A stretch of DNA of 28,983 nt from a virus, in IMG/VR virus record IMGVR_UViG_3300028548_000508, positions 1-28,983 of that record; one strand, given 5' to 3'. The translations under genes and the position numbers were made by a program. The notes below the pieces were generated by a model that searched no databases, was not told the origin of the DNA, and saw only the letters and a program-made list of their open reading frames with translations. Of the stretch, positions 21,231 through 28,370 are shown piece by piece (the first letter of the stretch is position 1; every line of letters starts with the position of its first letter).

Positions 21231-21790
21231 TAGATGGCCTCTGAAAAGGCAAGACTGAATCCGTATATAGAGGCTGCATCAGTAGACCAGCCTATATCGT
21301 TGCTCGATAACCGCCATAGGCTTTTTGGCAGGGTAAAATCTAATGCTGTACCGCTTGTCACTGCTGTTCGCAATGGAGGCTGAAAAGAAAGGTTGCCAGC
21401 GCCAGAAGACTTGTCTGACGTAACCATGTAAAGATAGTCGCCTAATTGGAAATAAGTGCCAGCAGTAACAGCACTAGCACCAGCAGTAGTCGCCAATACT
21501 TCAGCCCTTACCGCAGTTGTACCAGATGTGGTACTTGTGGCTGTGCTTGTATGTAAAGGGTGTCCAAATGTGAACGTACCAGAGCGCCCTTTTAAGCCCA
21601 CAATAAAAGCCTCGACTGATCGTGCCTCGTCATGCGTTAAAGGCGGTAGATTGACCTCTGCTTGCCATATAGCGCCTTGGTGGGCGTACACCTGTTGATC
21701 ATAGGTAAACGGTGATTCTGTGACCGCAACAGTTCGTTTTAAACGTAGGCTGATTGATGTAATGCCTACGTTGGGGAAAGCTAATGGCAT
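21230..21790 (-). CDS. Distal tail protein
   Basis: The 186-residue protein begins MPLAFPNVGITSISLRLKRT, with SPFTYDQQVYAHQGAIWQAE and NLPPLTHDEARSVEAFIVGL, KGRSGTFTFGHP. This is a known pattern in marine siphovirus tail modules, immediately after the tape measure, where the distal tail (Dit-like) protein is expected. GGAG lies before the ATG. Position and motif both support a tail-tip ring component. Confidence 0.75.
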   Translation of the reverse strand: MPLAFPNVGITSISLRLKRTVAVTESPFTYDQQVYAHQGAIWQAEVNLPPLTHDEARSVEAFIVGLKGRSGTFTFGHPLHTSTATSTTSGTTAVRAEVLATTAGASAVTAGTYFQLGDYLYMVTSDKSSGAGNLSFQPPLRTAVTSGTALDFTLPKSLWRLSSNDIGWSTDAASIYGFSLAFSEAI

Positions 21791-21793
21791 TTC

Positions 21794-23575
21794 TTATGCT
21801 CCGACTAATGACTTGCTGAACCCACCGCCACGCTGTCTAGCGTCTGCAACTGCACCTTTAGCGGCATTGGCAATTTGTGGCATCAGTGTAGCAATTTCTG
21901 CCCTGACTGTCTGCTGTACGCCAGTAGATACGTTAATGGTCTGGTTGACAGTAACACCACCGCCACCGCCCATTCTGCTATTCGGTACGATTGAGCCTTG
22001 AGAGTTAGGAATAAACAACTCTGGCCCGCGCTCACCAACCATATAGGGCGAACCGTTTTGAACAGAACCGCCAATTGCTCTAGGCTGCATTGGCCCAGCA
22101 GCGTTAAAATCAGTTGTGCTGGTTACACCACCAGTAATAGCACCACTTATAGCACCAAAAGCTGCATCAACAATATACTTTTGAATCAGCATCTTGATCA
22201 GGCTATCAACTACACTCTTAGCCATAGACTTCATCGCATCAGCGAAGTTTGCAGCGCCTGTTATACCTGCTGTCAAAGCGTCAGTCATACCATCTAAGCC
22301 TTGCTTAGTTAGGCTTTGTAGGTTTTCCTCCATTGATGGAAGGCTATCGCTCCAAGACTTAAAGCCAAGCTGTATGTCACTTACAGACTGCAATGCAGGA
22401 ATAAAAGCGGTGGGAATAACATTAGAAACATCTAACAAAGACGTTTTCAATTTTTCAATGTCTTCGTTTAAACCGTCAGCCCAGCTTACCTTGCCGATAA
22501 GTGAGCTTCCGAGGTCTTGTGCTTCATTTCGCAAAGCAATAACTTCGTTAAGTCTAGCCTCTAATTTGTCTACTGCATCTAATTGCATTTGAACGGAAAT
22601 ATTAGGCATATTTTTAACGCCTTCTATCTTTTCTTTTAAATCTTTAATTTCTTCATTGTATTGAACTACATCTTTAAGCCCCACTCCAAATAGGTCTTTA
22701 ATATTATTCTTGGTTTTTAAGGCTTCATTGTAGAGAATAATAAAACCATTGGTCATGGACTCAATGCCACTTAGTGCTACTTGTATACCAGTAAGTAAGT
22801 CAACAGCCAATGATCTAGCAAATGCCTCCACTCCACCTTTAACTTCTATAGACCTTTGCAAAAAGTTCGTAAAACTTTCAACAATTAGCTTTAAAGCAGG
22901 AGCAAATGCCGCCACAGTTTGATCTGTAACGCCTTTAAATAGACCTTGTAATTTAGTAAGTGAATCAACGGTATCTTCTACGCCTTTTGCAGCACTTCCA
23001 GACATTGCTAGACCTAGTGCTTTAGCCTCACCAAGCATTTCTTTCATCGCTTCGCTACCGCCTGAAAGCATGTTGACCAATGCCGCACCCTCAGAGTCAA
23101 ACAGCTTAAACGCTAAAGCCAGTTTTTCAGCTTCATTCGTTTCTTTACCAAAAGCATCAGCCAAAGCAAGCATTCTTTCTTCAAGCGGCATGTTTACAAG
23201 CTCTCGTGCATTCAGACCAAGTTTTTTTATTGCCTCCTTTGCTTCTCCAGTTCCGTTTGCCGCTTCAGCAGTTCGTCTAGTAAACCGCTGTAAAGCCATA
23301 TCCATCGTATTAGTTGCAACGCCAGTAAGATTAGCAGCATACCTTAAAGCGCCAAGAGCCTCAGTGGTTGTGCCAATCTTTGCAGCAGTCTTTGATAGGG
23401 AATCTGTTGCTAATAAAGATTGTCTTACGAGCAGTGTAAACGCTGCCCCAGCCAAAGCAGTTTTAAGATTAAGTACAGAGCCAGCTACAGCATTTATGCC
23501 TCTTCTTGCAGATTTCAAGCCCTTTGCTGTCTTGTCAAGCACACTAATTGCTATTTTAAAATTGCTATCAGCCAT
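21794..23575 (-). CDS. Tail tape measure protein
   Basis: The 593-residue protein determines tail length and is ejected with DNA. It has helical, alanine-rich sequence (SLSKTAAKIGTTTEALGALR, typical of tape measures), a TM-like segment near residue 40 and another near 470-500 (LIKMLIQKYIVDAAFGAISG), and the usual C-terminal GERGPELFIPNSQG motif followed by a glycine run. By the common rule of about 0.15 nm per residue the tail would be near 90 nm. The ATG at 23575 overlaps the end of the chaperone T frame and is preferred to a GTG three codons earlier. Confidence 0.93.
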   Translation of the reverse strand: MADSNFKIAISVLDKTAKGLKSARRGINAVAGSVLNLKTALAGAAFTLLVRQSLLATDSLSKTAAKIGTTTEALGALRYAANLTGVATNTMDMALQRFTRRTAEAANGTGEAKEAIKKLGLNARELVNMPLEERMLALADAFGKETNEAEKLALAFKLFDSEGAALVNMLSGGSEAMKEMLGEAKALGLAMSGSAAKGVEDTVDSLTKLQGLFKGVTDQTVAAFAPALKLIVESFTNFLQRSIEVKGGVEAFARSLAVDLLTGIQVALSGIESMTNGFIILYNEALKTKNNIKDLFGVGLKDVVQYNEEIKDLKEKIEGVKNMPNISVQMQLDAVDKLEARLNEVIALRNEAQDLGSSLIGKVSWADGLNEDIEKLKTSLLDVSNVIPTAFIPALQSVSDIQLGFKSWSDSLPSMEENLQSLTKQGLDGMTDALTAGITGAANFADAMKSMAKSVVDSLIKMLIQKYIVDAAFGAISGAITGGVTSTTDFNAAGPMQPRAIGGSVQNGSPYMVGERGPELFIPNSQGSIVPNSRMGGGGGVTVNQTINVSTGVQQTVRAEIATLMPQIANAAKGAVADARQRGGGFSKSLVGA

Positions 23576-23711
23576 CTTTCTCACTCATTATATGGAAGTA
23601 GGCCAACCACTCGTTAAAGTGACTGACGGGCATCTGTTCCGCTTCTTCTATCGTAATGTGAAGGCGGTCAGCCAAGGAAAGCAGATTCATCCTTGACTGA
23701 TCGCGTTTTAG
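23568..23711 (-). CDS. Tail assembly chaperone T region (reached by -1 frameshift)
   Basis: This short frame follows the chaperone G gene in the -1 frame and has no stop between the slippery site and its TGA. The read-through product adds LKRDQSR and then MNLLSLADRLHITIEEAEQM and PVSHFNEWLAYFHIMSEKDG to the G protein, giving a fusion of about 162 residues. The T part has the short helical pattern typical of GT proteins. An internal ATG at 23690 exists, but AAGG touches it directly, a poor spacing, so independent initiation is unlikely. In lambda, G and GT load tube protein onto the tape measure, and the T part binds tube subunits. Confidence 0.82.
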   Translation of the reverse strand, partial: LKRDQSRMNLLSLADRLHITIEEAEQMPVSHFNEWLAYFHIMSEKDG

Positions 23712-23717
23712 TTTCCC
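23668..23717 (-). promoter_or_regulatory. Programmed -1 frameshift signal: GGGAAAC plus stem-loop
   Basis: The minus strand reads ACG GGA AAC TAA at the end of the G gene. G GGA AAC is a canonical X XXY YYZ heptamer in the right phase (23717-23711), one codon before the stop. Ten nucleotides later TCAGTCAAGG (23700-23691) pairs with CCTTGGCTGA (23677-23668) as a 10-bp stem with one T-G wobble and a 13-nt loop. Lambda uses GGGAAAG for the same purpose. The -1 frame leads directly into the T region. Confidence 0.85.
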
Positions 23718-24055
23718 GTTGCGTCCTCTACAGATTCAATCTCTGCAAACATCTGATTGGCAATTTCGGAAATGACATTAGTCTCTTCACCCATTAGGTC
23801 AATGCGATCCTCAGCAGATGAAAAGAGCTTAGAGCCGCCTTCATCTTCTGCCTTCATACAGATCAAATCTACCATTGCCCCAATGGTTGTATTGCTAAGA
23901 AAATTGGGGTGCTTCTTCTGTAACTGGTCTAGGTCGTAGCAGGTAATGCTTCTGCAATACAGTTTAAACGCTCCAGATTCGTCACCCCATGCAGGCACCA
24001 CTACTTCTCGTGCCTGCAACTTTCTTCTACTTCTTAACTCTTTAGCTAATCCCAT
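23708..24055 (-). CDS. Tail assembly chaperone G
   Basis: The 115-residue protein (MGLAKELRSRRKLQAREVVV, PAWGDESGAFKLYCRSITCY, DLICMKAEDEGGSKLF) sits between the tube and tape measure genes, the standard place for G. It is mostly helical after a short beta start. AAGGGGAT precedes the ATG. Its last codons form the slippery heptamer, so a fraction of ribosomes make the GT fusion. Confidence 0.85.
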   Translation of the reverse strand: MGLAKELRSRRKLQAREVVVPAWGDESGAFKLYCRSITCYDLDQLQKKHPNFLSNTTIGAMVDLICMKAEDEGGSKLFSSAEDRIDLMGEETNVISEIANQMFAEIESVEDATGN

Positions 24056-24074
24056 GGTTTATCCCCTTAGTTAA

Positions 24075-24476
24075 TTAAACTTGTGCTTCAGTTACATCAC
24101 CGCTGCACTGGATTGAAAAGCTGGCTTCTACCATGCCATCAAAAGAACCAGTGATAGCGCGAGAAGTTACAATGCCTGTGCCAGAGAAGTAAGTCTCTCC
24201 AGTGCCAGTGCCTGTAGGATAGATTTCAAAATCAATAGAAGCCCGCTCATCAAGAACTAGCTGCTGTGCGTCTGCCTCATCCCAGTAAACTTCTAGTGAT
24301 ACTGTATTTGTCTTCAACCCAGCTTTGTAGGAGCGCGAAACATCGCCCATAACTGAATCTTCAATTGTGTCTGCTGAACCGTCAAACGTGAAAGAACGTA
24401 CTTCGCCTACCACGGCAACAGTCGTGCCTGAGACTTGTACTTTTACTACTCCAGATGCGCCTGTTTTAGTCGCCAT
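24075..24476 (-). CDS. Major tail tube protein
   Basis: The 133-residue product MATKTGASGVVKVQVSGTTV, FTFDGSADTIEDSVMGDVS, then NTVSLEVYWDEADAQQLV and GSFDGMVEASFSIQCSG is a beta-sandwich tail tube protein of the siphovirus type. Position between tail terminator and chaperone G fits. AAAGG precedes the ATG; the stop is in a TTTAATTAA context. Hexamers stack to form the tube. Confidence 0.88.
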   Translation of the reverse strand: MATKTGASGVVKVQVSGTTVAVVGEVRSFTFDGSADTIEDSVMGDVSRSYKAGLKTNTVSLEVYWDEADAQQLVLDERASIDFEIYPTGTGTGETYFSGTGIVTSRAITGSFDGMVEASFSIQCSGDVTEAQV

Positions 24477-24499
24477 GATAATTACCTTTTAATTTAAGT

Positions 24500-24934
24500 T
24501 TAAGTTGTGCCGCGAGTGTATTGGTACAAAACGCGGACTGTAATAATGATCCCGCCAATGGGATCAATAGAACCTTCATCAATCTCGATATTGGTTATCT
24601 GCGTATCTAGGGCATACCCACCACGCAAGCGGTCAACATCAAGAGCTTCTTCAATTGCTTCAATAAGATTGTTGCGGGCTGAATCAATAACAGAGCCTTT
24701 AACATAGCAAATGAATTCATAATTTATGGTAGCCATACGTTGAGTAATGGAACCACCTATAGAGCTATCTTCTCTATCTTCTCCAGCACTGCGAACCAAT
24801 ATAGCTGGAAACTGTGCGCTGGATAACTTGTCAAAATCAAACGGCTCTCTGGTAACGTACTTAATCCCAACTGGCGCTGTTACAGCCCGCAAGGTAGTTA
24901 CCAAATTGTTAGCAATGTTTTCTCTTACACTCAT
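24500..24934 (-). CDS. Tail terminator/completion protein
   Basis: The 144-residue protein MSVRENIANNLVTTLRAVTA...FPAILVRSAGEDRE...TINYEFICYVKGS has the alpha/beta fold pattern of tail terminator proteins (lambda U-like), with a helix, strands and RNNLIEAIEEALDVDRL. Located between gp10-like and tube genes, as expected. Start overlaps the previous stop as ATGA. It would cap the tube and join it to the head. Confidence 0.75.
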   Translation of the reverse strand: MSVRENIANNLVTTLRAVTAPVGIKYVTREPFDFDKLSSAQFPAILVRSAGEDREDSSIGGSITQRMATINYEFICYVKGSVIDSARNNLIEAIEEALDVDRLRGGYALDTQITNIEIDEGSIDPIGGIIITVRVLYQYTRGTT

Positions 24935-25350
24935 TTCAACGCCTTAAAGAATATCTTGCCCAGTTTCTTTTCTTCAGAACTATTAAACGCAAAGAAAGGT
25001 CTTTTCTTGTCATTCATAGCAGCTTTCTTAGACTCAGCAGCTCGGCTAAAGAATATCTCTGCTTGCTTGCTGTTAGCCTTAGTTGTCATAGACCCTAGCA
25101 TCTGACCTGTGAACTGTAGATCAGGTATACTACCTCTACCATTACTTGATCTAAATGCTGCATACGTTTCACTGTAAGGCTTAAAGCTGCCTTTATAGCC
25201 AACGCCTTTGCTAGTTCTATCTTCAATAATATTAACGCCAGCTTGGGCGGTAATGGATAAAGCATTTTTAACGCTTGCAGATAATTCTTTGCCTTTCTTC
25301 TTTATTCGCTTGGCTATCTCTTTAGCGTTGGTGTTTATCTTAACCTGCAT
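24931..25350 (-). CDS. HK97 gp10-like head-tail completion protein
   Basis: The 139-residue, basic product (KINTNAKEIAKRIKKKGKEL, then ITAQAGVNIIEDRTSKGVGY and a lysine-rich end) has the gp10-like pattern with a long helix and a region GSFKPYSETYAAFR. Its neighbours are the connector and the tail terminator. TAATG overlap with the preceding gene. Confidence 0.78.
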   Translation of the reverse strand: MQVKINTNAKEIAKRIKKKGKELSASVKNALSITAQAGVNIIEDRTSKGVGYKGSFKPYSETYAAFRSSNGRGSIPDLQFTGQMLGSMTTKANSKQAEIFFSRAAESKKAAMNDKKRPFFAFNSSEEKKLGKIFFKALK

Positions 25351-25760
25351 TATCTATTTAACCATTGTCCGATAGGTTGCTTCTCAGCATAGTCAACAGA
25401 ACCATCATCATTCTCGTCATAGTCAACACCATCAGATAACACTGCTTCTAGCTCTTCGCCATAACGCGCTTTGTAGAAGTCAATCATGTTTCCGAATCTG
25501 TCGCCATCAACCCAATTGGTTAGCTGGGGTAAAGCATAACGCCACAACACTAGGTAGGCACTCGCCATAGTAAACTGTGCAGGGGTGAGCTTTGTAGTAT
25601 CCATCTCGCCTGCTATGTTCTTTCTGGGCCACCACTTAATACGTAACTCTCGCTGAAGATCAGCTTCAGCTTTAGGATGCTCCAGAACAAAAGACTCAAT
25701 ACCAAGACTAAGAATGTCGGGAATCAGTTTAAGTAAATCAGCGTCTGAGGAATAAGCCAT
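25350..25760 (-). CDS. Head-tail connector protein
   Basis: The 136-residue protein MAYSSDADLLKLIPDILSLG...LTPAQFTMASAYLVLWRYAL...WVDGDRFGNMIDFYKARYGE is helical with an acidic C-terminal region (DYDENDDGSVDYAEK). This is the pattern of gp6-type head completion adaptors encoded right after the capsid gene. AAAGG lies before the ATG, immediately downstream of the capsid attenuator. Confidence 0.75.
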   Translation of the reverse strand: MAYSSDADLLKLIPDILSLGIESFVLEHPKAEADLQRELRIKWWPRKNIAGEMDTTKLTPAQFTMASAYLVLWRYALPQLTNWVDGDRFGNMIDFYKARYGEELEAVLSDGVDYDENDDGSVDYAEKQPIGQWLNR

Positions 25761-25772
25761 TATTTAACCTTT

Positions 25773-25798
25773 TAAAAAATGCCCCCCCGAAGGAGGGC
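25773..25798 (-). terminator. Terminator/attenuator after the major capsid gene
   Basis: On the minus strand GCCCTCC pairs with GGGGGGC (one T-G wobble) around a TTCG loop, followed by ATTTTTT. It lies between the capsid gene and the connector gene inside the late unit, so it probably reduces rather than stops transcription, keeping capsid protein in excess. Confidence 0.8.
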
Positions 25799-25818
25799 AG
25801 ATTATTAGTCTTACTATC

Positions 25819-26652
25819 TTACAGTACAGCGTCAGACAGAAGCTCGATACCGAACGAATCATCAAGCTCTGCAACACCGTAAACGGCAGTAGCGTTAAGC
25901 TCGAATGCTCGGAGAGACTCGTCACGCTGTGGCGCAATGTTAAAGTCACGCTTCATAGCGATCATAATAGCTTCAGGAGCGAATACAGCGCCCTTAGCAT
26001 CGCCAGCACCGTCAATAGCTACGTTAGCTGACTCGTAAACATTGATTCCAGCGATAGTTCCAACATAACCAGTACGCATCGCTTCGTTCTGCGAATCGCC
26101 ACCATTGGGGTTAGCAAAGGTGTTAGTTAGGTTAGCTTTCAACTGGTAGGCTTGGAAAGGGTGTACAACAGCATTGATCACGCCAGTTACTTTGTTAGCG
26201 CGTAGAGTAGCAGCAGCCTTAAACAAATCAGCAACAGTGATCTCAGCGCCAGCAGCACCGATAGAGCCAGAGAAGCCGTCAAACAAAGCGATTAAGTCAG
26301 TGTCGATCTTGGTAGCGATAGCGTTACCAAGAACAGTACCTAACTCAACAGCAGGGTTGCCGTCACCGTAAGTAGCCATATCAGTCAAAAGAACCTGTGC
26401 GCCCTCTTCGCCAACAGTTACAGAAACTGAAGAAGTAGAAACGGTGGTGCTAGACATGTCAGTGCCTTCTTGCAAATTAGCCGCTGAAATAGCAGGGTAC
26501 TTAGGAACCTGAATAGTTTTACCGGCTTGGGCCTGAATGTTATACATTGTAACCAGCCCTAGCATTAGGGATTGCTCTTCAGCAGTAAAGCGAGCTTGTG
26601 CGACAATATTTACAAATAGGTCGTCAAGGGTAGTACTAGTAGTTGCAGCCAT
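25819..26652 (-). CDS. Major capsid protein
   Basis: The 277-residue product MAATTSTTLDDLFVNIVAQA, then IQVPKYPAISAANLQEGTDM, VNAVVHPFQAYQLK-type segment (INAVVHPFQAYQLKANL), and DFNIAPQRDESLRAFELNAT, AVYGVAELDDSFGIELL shows the HK97-fold capsid pattern with an E-loop-like region and a conserved C-terminal strand. It follows a scaffold gene and precedes the attenuator. AAGGTAA precedes the ATG by 8 nt. No protease domain is seen nearby. Confidence 0.92.
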   Translation of the reverse strand: MAATTSTTLDDLFVNIVAQARFTAEEQSLMLGLVTMYNIQAQAGKTIQVPKYPAISAANLQEGTDMSSTTVSTSSVSVTVGEEGAQVLLTDMATYGDGNPAVELGTVLGNAIATKIDTDLIALFDGFSGSIGAAGAEITVADLFKAAATLRANKVTGVINAVVHPFQAYQLKANLTNTFANPNGGDSQNEAMRTGYVGTIAGINVYESANVAIDGAGDAKGAVFAPEAIMIAMKRDFNIAPQRDESLRAFELNATAVYGVAELDDSFGIELLSDAVL

Positions 26653-26693
26653 GATAAATTACCTTAAAATTAAATTAGTTTGTGGTTTGTTGG

Positions 26694-27353
26694 TTACTTT
26701 TTCTTGAAAGCAGCAAATGCTTCTTTGCCGCCATCGTTCCAGTTTGCAACCATATCTGCCACAGATGTAGGCTTCTGTGTAGAGCCACCAGTGTTACCCT
26801 GCGATCCTGTTCCACCTATAGAGGCTTTGACCATGTGCGGGTTTACTGTCAAGAATTCAGTTACCATCTCATTGACGGATAACAAATCACCGCTGTCATT
26901 GTATCGCGGTACTCCGTTAGCGTCTAGCACCTCAACCGTCCCATCTTCCGACAGTCTAGTCTGGCCTTTAAGTAACTGAGAAACTTGATTTGGATTTACA
27001 GCATTACTGTTACCAGCAGCACCAAGCAAAGCGCCATCAACTAGCGTCTGTTGTAGCTTGCTCTTGTAACTCTGTATCTCCATGTCTTTCTTTTCGACCG
27101 TCTGTTTCAGAATAGAATCGAACTCGCCACGCTCTTTCTTTCGCTCCAACTCGGCAGCTTCTCGCTGCGCCATTAAGTCTTTCGCGTCATCCAGATCAAT
27201 GCCAGATATCTTCTTGTCGAACTTACGCTGCTCTCTTGCAACACGATCCGCAACAATGCGGTCTAGTTCGTCCTGAGTAAAGGTCTTTGATTCCTGATTT
27301 TGTGCTGCCGCAGTTTCAGTCTCTGCTTCTGTTGCCATGATTTCATCGCTCAT
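26694..27353 (-). CDS. Capsid scaffold protein
   Basis: The 219-residue acidic and helical protein has the typical scaffold layout: a flexible N-terminus, TFTQDELDRIVADRVAREQR, a coiled-coil (REAAELERKKERGEFDSILK), a middle linking region and a C-terminal lysine patch VANWNDGGKEAFAAFKKK that would bind capsid protein. This is the common DUF4355-like pattern. AGAGGC precedes the ATG at 27353. It is encoded directly before the capsid gene. Confidence 0.88.
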   Translation of the reverse strand: MSDEIMATEAETETAAAQNQESKTFTQDELDRIVADRVAREQRKFDKKISGIDLDDAKDLMAQREAAELERKKERGEFDSILKQTVEKKDMEIQSYKSKLQQTLVDGALLGAAGNSNAVNPNQVSQLLKGQTRLSEDGTVEVLDANGVPRYNDSGDLLSVNEMVTEFLTVNPHMVKASIGGTGSQGNTGGSTQKPTSVADMVANWNDGGKEAFAAFKKK

Positions 27354-27395
27354 GTGACGTAGCCTCTAAAAGAGTAGGTGGAATGGTGAATCTCG

Positions 27396-27422
27396 ATTGT
27401 AGCATAATTGGTTACTTTTTAA
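27396..27422 (-). promoter_or_regulatory. Possible extended -10 promoter for scaffold and capsid
   Basis: On the minus strand TGCTACAAT (an extended -10: TG, one base, TACAAT) lies about 45 nt before the scaffold ATG. A GTTAAA at about 16 nt upstream is a weak -35. Located between the 23-residue peptide and scaffold, it could boost capsid expression. Sequence-only, tentative. Confidence 0.4.
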
Positions 27423-27483
27423 CTTTCTTCTTCTTTTTGGGCCGGCCCACTTTTGAGCCGTATGTTCCTGTACCTTTTGGCAT
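27412..27483 (-). CDS. 23-residue lysine-rich peptide with AT-hook-like core
   Basis: The frame encodes MPKGTGTYGSKVGRPKKKKK followed by VKK. Its ATG overlaps the stop of the MuF gene as TAATG, so translation by coupling is likely. The GRP core with flanking lysines resembles an AT-hook. I recall similar tiny basic ORFs beside portal/MuF genes in other phages. It may bind DNA in the prohead; this is inference. Confidence 0.6.
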   Translation of the reverse strand: MPKGTGTYGSKVGRPKKKKKVKK

Positions 27484-28370
27484 TATTCTTCCTCTTCATC
27501 AAATTGTGGTCGCCAATGATGTTGGCAGTTATATCCACCTCTTACAATAAAAGGGTCACCAGATGCCTTACCTTTCCAGCTACCCGCCCAAGTCTCTTCA
27601 ATTTGCTCTTCAGTAAATACTTGCCCAGCACGTTTCACACAGAACGGCCTAGAGTCTCTGACAGTACTTCCGTAATACTTCCACTTGGTAGCGCCAGACT
27701 GCTTGCCAATAGCTGTATTGATTGAGGCATCAAACTGCATAAGGCTATCTTGTGCCATCTGCGTTGCGTAACGTCTTAGGTTATTACCAACCCTATCTCT
27801 AGCGTATATCGTCTGTAATTGCCTTACAGCGTCTGCCTGCTGCGCTGCCGTACCGTTAGCAGCAACATCGACAAGGCGGCTGGCCTCTAAGCTGTCAGAC
27901 TGAATGTAAACGCCATTGATGGTCTGTCGAAGGTTCTTAACTGTGTCGTTAAATGATCGACCTGTTAGGGTGCTTTGGTAGACCTCGTTAGCCATTACAT
28001 CAAGGTACTCGTTAGCAATGGCTTCAAACCCTTGAAAGGATAGGCGCTGTAACTGGCTAATAATTGTTGTATCTAGCTTAGTAAAGTCTCCGTAGGTGGC
28101 GAGCATCTTGGCTGCGTCAGCGGAAACCTTGTTGTAGTCTCTTATTATGGAATCTACTTCAGAAAGATAATCAGCTTCTAATGCCGCCATTAATTGCGGC
28201 CTAGCGGATACAGCCCACTCCAAGTCAAACAGTTTCCCGTCTTTCGTTGGAGCAGTAGCCATAAGGCTTGCTACATCGTCTTCTAAGGTCTTTAAAGCGC
28301 CAGCCAATCGCTCTTGATGGCTATCGGCTAGACGCTCTAAGATTTCAGAATAATCGCTATCTGCTGCCAT
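27483..28370 (-). CDS. MuF-type head morphogenesis protein (SPP1 gp7-like)
   Basis: The 295-residue protein is a minor head protein ejected or bound near the portal. The N-terminal two thirds are helical (LRQTINGVYIQ, LQTIYARDRVGNNLRRYATQ). The C-terminal MuF domain has KWKYYGSTVRDSRPFCVKRA, then PFIVRGGYNCQHHWRPQF with the conserved Cys and His residues. An acidic run EEEE ends the chain. TAATG overlap with the portal gene. Confidence 0.88.
   Translation of the reverse strand: MAADSDYSEILERLADSHQERLAGALKTLEDDVASLMATAPTKDGKLFDLEWAVSARPQLMAALEADYLSEVDSIIRDYNKVSADAAKMLATYGDFTKLDTTIISQLQRLSFQGFEAIANEYLDVMANEVYQSTLTGRSFNDTVKNLRQTINGVYIQSDSLEASRLVDVAANGTAAQQADAVRQLQTIYARDRVGNNLRRYATQMAQDSLMQFDASINTAIGKQSGATKWKYYGSTVRDSRPFCVKRAGQVFTEEQIEETWAGSWKGKASGDPFIVRGGYNCQHHWRPQFDEEEE

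Noticed and set aside
23070-23696. Long plus-strand open frame opposite the tape measure gene
   Set aside because: It is the antisense shadow of a strong coding gene, with no RBS and no protein-like domain.
2949-24075. Several TTAATTAA (PacI) sequences
   Set aside because: They mostly coincide with stop codons in AT-rich gene ends; no spacing pattern suggests a functional site by itself.
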